Made by a program: the position numbers and the translations under genes. A model generated the notes under the pieces. It was not told the DNA's origin, searched no databases, and saw only the letters and a program-made list of their open reading frames with translations. From contig JBNKLG010000048.1 of assembly GCA_050292235.1 (NCBI GenBank), positions 1 through 20,360 on the forward strand: a stretch of 20,360 nt of DNA, read 5' to 3'. The DNA comes from JBNKLG01 sp050292235 (GTDB lineage Bacteria; Pseudomonadota; Gammaproteobacteria; Chromatiales; Chromatiaceae). Each line of letters begins with the position of its first letter. Within the stretch, counting starts at the first letter, position 1. This document shows positions 1-7,568 of this stretch, one piece after another.

Positions 1-126
1 CTATATTGCCGCCAGAACACCGCCCATGCCTGTGCGGTTGCTAAAGTTGGCTGAGGCTTGTGGGTAATCAGGTAAAGCGAAGAATTCCATTAATGTGGCT
101 TTTCCCCGTGGGAATGCTGTAATGCT

Positions 127-141
127 TTACACGACGTGTAA
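127..141. promoter_or_regulatory. palindrome upstream of first ORF
   Basis: TTACAC-GAC-GTGTAA is a perfect 6-bp inverted repeat with a 3-base spacer, ending 15 bases before the first candidate start codon. The size and position would suit an operator or a small hairpin in the leader. No regulator can be assigned. It is seen directly in the sequence; the function is inference. Confidence 0.3.
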
Positions 142-156
142 CAGGTTGAAAATGGG

Positions 157-564
157 ATGGATGTGTTTATGAAAGTGATGCACATTACTTCTTTATCCGT
201 GCTCTTGCTTGCCTCAAGCATGTATGCGCATGCGGATGAACGCGAAATTATTGATACTTATATTGGTAGGGAGCTATATGTCGAAACAGGATTCGCTGGC
301 GCTTCGGTTACCATTGGAAAGGATGAGGGAAATTACCTGATATGCCATAAGGTTTTTGGTTCAGGTATCCCAATAATATCATCCACAGTGTATCCGGCTT
401 CTAAGCAAAGCGATTGGCAGTTGAGGTTTAGGATTAAGGAAGATAACAATTTCATTTTATCTGTAAGCGCGCCTGGCGAGTTAAAACTGTCGCTCAACGG
501 GTATGCACTGCAAAAGCCAAAAATTTCGAGTATACGCAATGATGATTTTTGTTCTGAAAACTAA
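157..564 (+). CDS. secreted protein of unknown function (cassette-like ORF)
   Basis: Predicted 135-residue protein that I do not recognise. The N-terminus is a signal peptide: Lys near the start, a hydrophobic core SLSVLLLASSMYA and a likely cleavage site after AHA. The mature part of about 108 residues looks like a small beta-rich domain with two cysteines (C63 and C132) that could form a disulfide. ATG at 157 has no good ribosome site. The in-frame ATG at 169 has GGATGG eight bases upstream and may be the true start, giving MKVMHITSL. The stop codon lies 6 bases before an attC-like element, which is the arrangement of an integron gene cassette. Base composition is AT-richer than the genes from 1916 onward, consistent with transfer. 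No function is proposed. Confidence 0.7.
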   Translation: MDVFMKVMHITSLSVLLLASSMYAHADEREIIDTYIGRELYVETGFAGASVTIGKDEGNYLICHKVFGSGIPIISSTVYPASKQSDWQLRFRIKEDNNFILSVSAPGELKLSLNGYALQKPKISSIRNDDFCSEN

Positions 565-567
565 TAT

Positions 568-639
568 ACATAACCGGCCATTTCAGCCGATCCAAAAAAA
601 CGCTGCGCGCTTTCGGTCCGCTGAGCTTCATCGTTAGTG
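568..639 (+). mobile_element. attC-like integron recombination site 1
   Basis: Seven bases after the stop of the preceding ORF lies a TAAC (571-574) ... GTTA (633-636) pair about 65 bp apart. Inside it TCAGCCGATCC (582-592) pairs with GGTCCGCTGA (615-624), apart from one mismatch and one extra base on the left arm. Between TAAC and this box are 8 unpaired bases on each side. Outer R box, unpaired spacer, L box with an extrahelical base and a variable centre is the known fold of attC sites. The right box GTTAGTG fits the consensus GTTRRRY only in its first five bases, and pairing beyond TAAC is poor, so the site could be degenerate. Confidence 0.5.
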
Positions 640-905
640 AAGAAGAGGATCAAATCCTGAAATATAATCTTTGCTTGATTTCATGACTTGATCCCGATAC
701 CCTGTTTGAAAGCTGTGGTTGGCAGATGTGGAAATCTACATGTGCCAATCAGATATGCTGCATATTGAGACTTTTGAGTGGATGGCTGGGCCGTCCATAA
801 CCTGTTAGTCTGATTGAACAATAATGGAGGTGTCAAACAAACACAATATATGATTAGTCGATTGATCGCCTACTTAAAATAGTCATGGAACAACGGAGAG
901 CGACG
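640..905. other. long gene-free leader before the second cassette ORF
   Basis: About 265 bases between the first attC-like site and the next start codon, AT-rich and without a convincing ORF on either strand. GTTAGTC at 803-809 resembles half of an attC core but has no partner box. An antisense ORF at 854-1120 is only the shadow of the next gene. I see no clear promoter. Confidence 0.4.
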
Positions 906-1271
906 ATGCAAGAAATGATCAAAATGTCAGAAATACCAGCAAATCCGACCTTTGAGTCTGAAAAGACTTTTGTGGGGATTATTTTCCTAAACATAAAGCC
1001 GGAATGGTATGAGTTAAGCCGTGAAGAAAGAATTGGGCTGACGCGTACCCACATGAAAGAATTAACACCATATGCGGAAAAGGTGGCAAGAACGCACCTG
1101 AGAGGTACTGGTATTAGCAAGTACGATACGGTTGAAATACTTGAAGCAGAAAATCTTCAGGATATTTCAGCGATAGTTAAGGGGTTTAGGGCAAGTGCCA
1201 AGGCGAAATATATGGAAATAGCAGACGTCATTACTACCATCAAAGGTGAAGGGGACCTCGTGGAAAGTTAA
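906..1271 (+). CDS. small protein, possibly darcynin-like / dimeric alpha-beta barrel
   Basis: Predicted 121 residues from ATG 906, which has GGAG seven bases upstream. An in-frame ATG at 885 lacks such a site and would add 7 residues. The segment FVGIIFLNIKPEWYELSREE, then a helix, then ISKYDTVEILEAENLQDI and a terminal YMEIADVITTI strand follow the beta-alpha-beta-beta-alpha-beta order of dimeric ferredoxin-like proteins. They resemble from memory the darcynin family, whose function is unknown. No signal peptide or membrane segment is present, so it is probably cytosolic. It is followed 3 bases after its stop by a large inverted structure with attC features and has the AT-rich composition of the preceding ORF, suggesting an integron cassette. 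The family call is tentative. Confidence 0.65.
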   Translation: MQEMIKMSEIPANPTFESEKTFVGIIFLNIKPEWYELSREERIGLTRTHMKELTPYAEKVARTHLRGTGISKYDTVEILEAENLQDISAIVKGFRASAKAKYMEIADVITTIKGEGDLVES

Positions 1272-1273
1272 GG

Positions 1274-1354
1274 CTAACCATTCAGCCGACAGCCCTAAAA
1301 ACGTACAGCGTTTTTGGGGCTGTCGGGAACTCAAAAAGAATCCAATTGTTGGGA
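1274..1354 (+). mobile_element. attC-like site 2 with long stem (degenerate right half)
   Basis: GGCTAAC (1274-1280) matches the R'' core. It is followed by ATTCAGCCGACAGCCC, the same left-arm design as the site at 568-639 (ATTTCAGCCGATCC). CCGACAGCCC pairs perfectly with GGGCTGTCGG, and AAAAACG pairs with CGTTTTT inside it, giving an 18-bp stem around a 5-base loop. GTTGGGA (1348-1354) fits GTTRRR at the right end. The right spacer is longer than the left and not complementary, so the outer boxes are less convincing. No T-tract follows the stem, which argues against a simple intrinsic terminator. Confidence 0.45.
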
Positions 1355-1365
1355 AGAATTTGGAT

Positions 1366-1745
1366 TTAATATTGATCCCATTGGGTGGGGAGGGCCTTTG
1401 GCTCTCCATTGCGCACCTCTCTGGTGGGGCGCAGGATGGCATGATCTGGCAGGGATTTGAGTTCGCGGATCAGATCCGCAAACAACCGGGGCCGTTTGCG
1501 AATGATCTCCAGCAAATCGGATGACACTTTGCCTGCCATGGCCAGCAACAGATCGGGATCTTCTCCCAATGCGGCAGCCAGGCCCCGAATCTTTGCCTTC
1601 GAGGGCGGTGCCCATCGTCACGTTCCACTTTGCTCAGATAGGCTGGCTCCAACCCGATACGCTGGGCTACCTGCCGGACAGAGAAGCTTGATCCTCAGCT
1701 TTCAAGGCCTCTCGGCGCTCGCGAATAATAGTCTCTGAATGTCAT
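1366..1745 (-). pseudogene. XRE-family helix-turn-helix regulator, frameshifted
   Basis: Read across three minus-strand frames, a continuous regulator appears: ETIIRERREALKAEDQ, then FSVRQVAQRIGLEPAYLSKV, then APPSKAKIRGLAAALGEDPD, then LLLAMAGKVSSDLLEIIRKR and LFADLIRELKSLPDHAILR, with a stop at 1366. This is a standard XRE helix-turn-helix followed by a helical tail. Frame breaks lie near 1735 (just after the ATG at 1745), near 1687 (one base missing between GAT-CAA and TTC-TCT) and near 1611 (one base missing before the APPS segment). Three breaks make a sequencing error unlikely, so the gene is probably dead. Its partner, often a toxin or restriction gene for such regulators, is not here. 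It faces away from the giant gene at 1916. Confidence 0.8.
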
Positions 1746-1763
1746 GTGTGCTAAGTAGTACAC
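1746..1763. promoter_or_regulatory. operator-like palindrome at the start of the broken XRE gene
   Basis: GTGTGCTAAGTAGTACAC is an imperfect palindrome (14 of 18 positions symmetric, core CTA-N2-TAG). It directly abuts the presumed ATG of the broken XRE regulator. XRE regulators often repress their own promoter through such sites, so this is probably a leftover autoregulatory operator. Confidence 0.4.
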
Positions 1764-1915
1764 GCTTTGTGGTGATTCAAGGCGTGGTCAGCTCTGGAGA
1801 CCTGGATGGGTCATGGATGTTTCCCCATGGCAGGCGTATATTGTAGAGCTCTGGCGCCCTCAATACTGGCAGTAGCGGTAGAGGGGCCTCGCCCCGCCAA
1901 ATCGTTTCAGGGAGC

Positions 1916-4900
1916 ATGTCGATGTCTAGTGAAGATCTCTACATCCGGAAAGTGTATTTAGGCCAATCCCCATCAGCAGTTGAGGAAAGAAGTCGGCGAT
2001 CCAGGCTCTCTTTCGGCTGGCTTTCAAAATCTCTGGTGCTCATCGCCATTTTGTTCGGTTCTCTCCACATTGCAGAGGCGCAGGAACCTCAGGCATTGCT
2101 TCGTGCAGGAGATGCAGTGGTGAGCGGGTTTTCCGGCAGCCGTTTATCGGCAAATGGCGTAAAGCCTGGGATCGACCCTACTGCAGATACCTTTATCGAT
2201 GTTGAGGGCAGGAGTCTCAAGGGGCTGGATTTGACCAGTCTGGGCGCAGCGAGCAAGTCGCAGGCGGTCAAGGTCGAGGAGCGGTTTTCGGTCAAGGCGG
2301 GCCAGGTCGGTCAGGTGTTTGCCCTGGCATTGGAGCAGCGTGGGGCTGATCTGCCCCCTCATATCTTTGCGGCGGCGACCTCCTTTTACGGCCTGCAGAT
2401 CGTAGCGGAACGCGACGGTAAGATGCTACGCCTGGTTCGGGGTGCGCCTGATGCGCAGTGGATGCCCGGCCAGTTCGGCGTGGAGGAGGGGGGGTGGCCC
2501 CGGTTCTGTCTGGAAGGTGGATGGGGAGACCGGCGAGATCAGCCTCTTTGCCAATATCCTGAGCGGCGAGGAGGAGAATGCTGGCCCTGGTTTGGGGGGG
2601 CTGGCTTATCATCCGCTGCGCCACCAGCTTTATGTGTCGAGTCTGGAGACGGGCTTTGTCTACCGACTCAATCACCAGGGCGAGGTCATCGATCTGTTCG
2701 ATCACGGCACCAGCGGTCTGCCTAATAGCAGGAAGGCAGCCGTTGCCTATGATCCCGGCAAACGCATGTCCATCGACAATCCTGCCTTCAACGTTGAGCA
2801 GCCGGAGACCTGGGGCTATACCGATAAGGCTCGCCGGGTGGTGGCCCTGGCCATTCATCAGAATCGCCTCTTCTATTCGGTGGCCGAGGGGCCGCAAATC
2901 TGGTCGGTGGGGCTTGGCAGGAGAGGGGCTTTTGGGAAAGATGCCCGGCTGGAGATCGATCTGGCCGGTGAGGTGGCGGGCAACATGGTTACTGCCATGA
3001 CGTTTGATCCTAAGGGACGGCTCTATCTGGCGCAACGGGGTGCCCTTAAGGGCAGCTTTGATTACAGCGTGCTGGCGCGTCCCGGCGAGTCCTCGGTTCT
3101 GGTTTATACCTGGAATAAGAAAACCAAAAACTGGGAGGAGGATGCCAAGGAGTTTCCGGTTGGGCAAAACCCGCCTTATCGGGGAACGAATGGTGGCATG
3201 GCGCTGGGTTATCTCTATCAGCTCAATGGCGAGATTGATCTGGGTTCTTGTGATGCCACCGTCTGGGTCTCGGGTGAAAATCTGCTGAAGTCGGCGGACG
3301 AAAAGGTGCTCAACGGCCTGCAGGCACTGCCTGGAGGGAGCGCAGAAGAGCGTGAGTTTTCTTCGGATGAATCCGGCGGGGAGGATCTGCTGCCCAAGCT
3401 GATTCCCGCAGCAAAGAGTTGGGCTGTCGATCTGGGTAGTGATGCTCTGGATGGCATCGCCAGTGGCCATCTTGGTGCCATCGCGATTTATGCCCCCGGC
3501 TGTGGCGAAGCGGCCCCGGAGGCGATAGAGGATCTCGAGGAGGACGCCTACGAGGAAGGCCCACGGGCCGAATTTGATTGGTGGGCAGATGAGGAAGAGC
3601 TGGGGCCGGATTGGGATTTCCCGGACTTTTTCCCCCTCCCTCCGCCCATGCCCGGTATGGATATCAGCAAGCACTGTCAGCCTGCTGCCATGGGTGGAAC
3701 GCTGAGCTGCACCATTCGCGTGACCAACACAGGCACACTGCCGTTTTTCTTCCCGATCAAGGTGTCGGATCTGACCACGGTGGCTGCGGGCGCCAATGCC
3801 GGTTCTGCCATTGCGGTCGCCGCTGTTCACCCGGATGCACCGGGCTGGACCTGCACGCCGACGCCGACTCATAATCTCTCTTGCGGATTGCCCGCGATGG
3901 CATTGCCGCCCGGTATGAGCCGATCTTTCGTTGTCGATATCGACACCAGCGCCATGATGACCAATGGTCAGGTCGGTTTCGTCAACTGTGCCAAGCTGGA
4001 TGCGCCCTATTGGGGACAGGCCTGTGATAACGGGGGTACCGATATCTCGGTGAAAAAGACCGCTCAGGCGGGCTGTGTCGCTGGTGGTGTCTGCACTTTT
4101 ACCTATGCCTTTACCAACCACTCCAGCCAGCCTTTCCATGGCAACGTTCAGTTGACCGATGGGCTGTTTCGGGGGGCGGGCGGAACCAGTATCAACGCCC
4201 CCATCGTTGCCGGTGGGGCAGGGTTGGGCTGTGGGGCGGCACCGGCATCCCTGCCTTTCTCCTGCCTGGCGAATCTCAATCTCGCCGGCGGGGCAACCCA
4301 GACGGTGAATCTTCAGGTGCAGATGCCTGCTACCTGGCCCAATTATTGGGCACGCAATTGTATTGCGGTGATGACGCCGGGCAGCATCCCATCGCTGGTC
4401 AACGCCTTTCCGCCTGGTAGTGGAACTCTTGGCACGGGCGGCGCCCTGAGTTGCGCCTGGATGCAGGTCGGCACCCCAGGCCCGCACGCCAATCTGGTGA
4501 TGAGGAAAGAGGTGAGGAAGGATCCGGCCACGGGGCGCGAATGTGGCAAGGTGCCGGGCCATCCCGATATGGTGAACTGTGATTTCCGCATCATCATCGA
4601 GAACAATGGCCCGACTGCCTATACGGGGCCAGCTATCCAGTTCAGCGATACCATCGATCCTGCTGCCCATCTGCACACAACCGATCCCAACTGGAACATC
4701 GTTCCCGGTGCTGCTGGCGTACACAGCATTTCTTGGGTCGGGGCGGCGCTCAATATCCCGGATCAGGGCAAGATCGAGGTGCCGGTTTCGGTGACCACCC
4801 CGAAAGCCACGGTCGAAGCCCCCGGCAATGCCTGCCAGGTTGCTGATGCGGTGGCCTTGTTGGTTCCGCCGCTTGATATGGTCCATAACTACCTGAATAC

Positions 4901-6509
4901 GGACGATACAGCCAATGCCACGGCGGATGCCGGACTGCTTGAGTTTATCGTTCCGGGAGGCGCTTCGATCTTCCTCTGCGATCCGAGCAATATCACCGTT
5001 ACCAAGCGCAGCGAAGGCCCCTGCGAGAAATCGGGTTCCGGCTGGCGCTGTCAGTTCAAAGTGACGGTTGGCAATGAGGGGCCAGATGCCTACAAGGGGC
5101 CAATCGAGATCTCAGAGAAACTGAGCAATGCGGCCGGTACCATCGAGCTGGCGGCGGGCAGCAAATGGCAGTTGGGGGTCAATGGCCAGGGCCAGCAGGT
5201 CTATCGTCTGGCGCAGGCCGATCTGCCCAGTGCCGGTTTACTGAAGGTTGGCGACAAGGCTGATCTGGAGCTGGTCGTGACCGTGCCGGATGGGCGCCAA
5301 TGCAGCCTTACCAATACCGCTACCCTTGCCTATCCGCTGTTGGAGCGGCACAACAAGAAGACGGATGACGATGTGGGTGTGGCGACGGTGACCATATCCA
5401 GCCCAACCTGTACCAAGCCGCTGGTGTGCGAACCCAAGGCTGGTGAATATCGTACCCCAGCCGGTGATTGTGCTTGCAAAAAGGGCTTCTCCCGCGACGG
5501 ACGCGGGCAGTGTCAGGCAAACCGGGAACCCGAGCAGAGATGCCTTAAAGGCATGGTGAAAAATGCCCAGGGCCTCTGTGTCTGCCCACCAAACACCCGC
5601 TGGAATGGACGAAGCTGTCAGTCGCCAGAGAGGGAGACACCAACGCTGACCGTGCCGCCGGTCGAGATGCTGGATGATGAGGGACCCCGGGGGGAGGTGT
5701 GTCGGCGTGGCTATGAGGAGTATCACAGCCGTGCCGATATCCCACGTCGTGCCACCTGGTACAAGCTGGACAGACAGCGCTATTGCGTCAGCGTACGTGT
5801 CGAAGAGAGTTGTCCCCGCGGCATGGTGGGGCGTTGGCCGGAGTGCCATTGTCCAAGGGGGATGGAACAGCATGGCGACCGTTGTGTCGGGCGCCATCGG
5901 GAATGCAGCAACGGTATGGTTGGTCGCTGGCCGAAGTGCCACTGTCCGGATGGTTGGGATCAGCGCGGTGATCGTTGCGTCAAACCGCACCGGGAGTGCA
6001 GCCATGGCATGGTGGGGCATTGGCCGAAATGTCATTGCCCGAGGGGTACGGAACAACGTGGCGACCGCTGTGTCAAGCCCCATCGGGAATGCAGCAACGG
6101 AATGGTAGGCCGCTGGCCGAAATGTCACTGTCCGGATGGTTGGGACCAGCGCGGTGATCGTTGCGTCAAACCGCACCGGGAGTGCAGCAACGGTATGGTT
6201 GGCCGCTGGCCGAAATGTCATTGCCCGAGGGGTACGGAACAACGTGGTGACCGCTGTGTCAAGCCCCATCGGGAATGCAGCAACGGTATGGTAGGCCGCT
6301 GGCCAAAGTGCCATTGTCCACAAGGTATGAATCAGCTCGGCAACCGCTGCGTCAAACAGCAACGAGCCTGTCCCAACGGTATGGTGGGTCGCTGGCCGAA
6401 GTGTCGTTGCCCGGAGGGTTGGATCCAGCGAGACACAAGATGTATCAAGCTGCTTAATCCTGCAGGACATGAGGGTCCCAACAACAGGTTACTCAGGCAT
6501 CCCCGGTGA
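1916..6509 (+). CDS. giant secreted Cys-rich repeat protein, frame interrupted at a G7 tract
   Basis: One reading unit of 1530 codons if a single base of the G run at 2488-2494 is ignored. As read, the first frame (1916-2725) derails after residue 193 and stops; the rest is open in the next frame to 6509. Start ATG 1916 has AGGGAG just upstream; ATG 1922 has better spacing. Residues 1-55 are a long signal peptide (basic region, then SLVLIAILFGSL, cleavage after AEA). Residues 60 to about 510 resemble a beta-propeller (YVSSLETGFVYRL, LAIHQNRLFYSV, MTFDPKGRLYLA). Residues 530-580 are acidic and Pro-rich. From about 580 several DUF11/CARDB-like beta domains follow (TLSCTIRVTNTG, CDFRIIIENNGPTAYTGP, CQFKVTVGNEGPDAYKGP). 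From about 1170 there are Cys-rich modules, two degenerate then seven tandem 31-mers. A cell-surface or released structural or binding role is likely; the ligand is unknown. No LPXTG, autotransporter or membrane anchor is visible. Confidence 0.75.
2488..2494 (+). other. G7 homopolymer at the frame break
   Basis: Seven consecutive G follow GTGGAGGA. Upstream, GTG-GAG-GAG-GGG-GGG reads VEEGG in the signal-peptide frame; downstream, GGT-GGC-CCC-GGT reads GGPGSVWKVDG in the long frame. Removing one G (or adding two) joins them. The break falls in a Gly-rich linker where a gained or lost glycine would be harmless. Slipped-strand phase variation, a fixed mutation and a sequencing error all remain possible. 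Confidence 0.75.
5811..6461 (+). repeat. seven tandem 93-bp repeats encoding 31-residue Cys-rich units
   Basis: Units begin with TGY codons at 5811, 5904, 5997, 6090, 6183, 6276 and 6369. The protein unit is C-x3-MVGRWPKCHCP-x10-C followed by VKPHRE, with four cysteines at unit positions 1, 12, 14 and 25. Units alternate between a PDGWD type (2 and 4, identical in protein) and a PRGTE type (3 and 5, differing at two residues). Synonymous codons follow the types, so a 186-bp two-unit block was duplicated. Unit 6 (PQGMN) and unit 7 diverge. Two older degenerate units precede at about 5427-5513 and 5541-5618. Small disulfide-closed modules are expected. Confidence 0.92.
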
Positions 6510-6532
6510 TTACCCCTGTAGTATTCGGTTTC

Positions 6533-7456
6533 TCAGTGCCCGAGTAAGGCGTCTAAATGGGCGGCGACCGATCGGCCCAGGGCCGAGAGGTCATAGCCCC
6601 CTTCCAGGACGGAGACGATGCGGCCCTCGGTAAATTCCTTGGCGATAGCGCGCAGTTCCAACGTGATCCAGTGGTAATCGGCCTCCCGTAGGCGCCACTG
6701 ACCCATGGCGTCTTCCAGATGGCCATCGAAACCTGCAGAGATCATCAGCAGTTGGGGCTGAAAGGCCCGTAGTGCAGGCAGCCAGTCGCGGGTCAGGGCC
6801 TGACGGAAGGCCTCGCCGTTGGTCCCCGCTGGTAAGGGGGTTTTGATGACATTCGAAGCTGTCTGTTCCAGGCTGGTAAAGGGGTAGAAGGGGTGCTGGA
6901 AGCTGGAGCAGAAGAGGATGTTGGGATTCCTTTGCAGGATGTTTTCGGTGCCGTTGCCATGGTGGACGTCGAAATCGCAGATGGCGATACGCTCCAACCC
7001 GTGGGCGTTGATGGCATGAATGGCACCCACCGCTACATTGTTAAAGATGCAGAAGCCCATGGCTCGGTCTCGCTCGGCGTGGTGACCCGGTGGGCGCACG
7101 GCGCAAAAGGCCTGGCGTACCGGTCCGGCCATGACCAGGTCCACTGCGTCGGTCACCGCCCCTGCTGCATTGAGAGCGGCGGTGAGCGAATAGGGGTTCA
7201 TCAGCGTGTCACTATCCAGACGTACAGTGCCGCTTTCCGGTACCAGGGCGTAGATGGCAGCGACATAGTCCGGGTCGTGGGCCGCCTCAAGGTGCTCCCG
7301 GTCGGCAGGTGAGGCCTGATGTTGATGGATGACGAAGTCGATACCGGCAGCGATCAGGCGATCGTTGATGCTGTCCAGTCGGGCAGGGCATTCGGGGTGA
7401 TCCTGATCCATCTCATGTTGATGGCAGCTTGGGTGGGTAAAAAGGGCAATCGGCAT
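6533..7456 (-). CDS. zinc-dependent histone deacetylase-like amidohydrolase (class II/AcuC type)
   Basis: Predicted 307 residues from ATG 7456 (MPIALFTHPSCHQHEM), which has AGGTCGAG upstream. An ATG at 7492 would add 12 residues without a ribosome site. The arginase/deacetylase fold signatures are all present: HPECPARL near the N-terminus, PPGHHA with the catalytic H125-H126, DFDVHHGNG with zinc ligands D163 and H165, SAGFDGH with the third ligand D244, and EGGY with Y288 in the transition-state-stabilising position. Bacterial relatives remove acetyl groups from protein lysines, polyamines or other small amides. The gene is divergent from a protein acetyltransferase gene across 112 bp, so lysine deacetylation of acyl-CoA synthetases is the most attractive role. 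That role is inferred from context. It converges with the giant gene, with only 23 bp between the stops. Confidence 0.92.
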   Translation of the reverse strand: MPIALFTHPSCHQHEMDQDHPECPARLDSINDRLIAAGIDFVIHQHQASPADREHLEAAHDPDYVAAIYALVPESGTVRLDSDTLMNPYSLTAALNAAGAVTDAVDLVMAGPVRQAFCAVRPPGHHAERDRAMGFCIFNNVAVGAIHAINAHGLERIAICDFDVHHGNGTENILQRNPNILFCSSFQHPFYPFTSLEQTASNVIKTPLPAGTNGEAFRQALTRDWLPALRAFQPQLLMISAGFDGHLEDAMGQWRLREADYHWITLELRAIAKEFTEGRIVSVLEGGYDLSALGRSVAAHLDALLGH

Positions 7457-7568
7457 AATCTCGACCTGGACAAGTATTGTTCGCTGAGCCATATAAGTAT
7501 GGCAGTGTTAAGCGTAAGTCATCACCTTCTGGTCAGAACAACTGATTTCACAACAAGGAAACCTCACT

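Noticed and set aside
5..52. Possible third attC ending in GTTGGCT
   Set aside because: ACCGC/GCGGT and GCC-AAC/GTTGGC pairing can be drawn, but the total of about 45 bp is shorter than known attC sites and the boxes fit poorly.
2292..4886. 864-codon antisense open frame under the giant gene
   Set aside because: It is rich in Arg, His, Gly and Pro with no domain or signal. The plus-strand protein has a clear signal peptide, domains and repeats. High GC leaves the complementary frame open by chance.
5238..6470. 410-codon antisense open frame across the 93-bp repeats
   Set aside because: Its repeats simply mirror the plus-strand Cys-rich units, whose cysteine spacing and codon pattern show that they are the coding strand.
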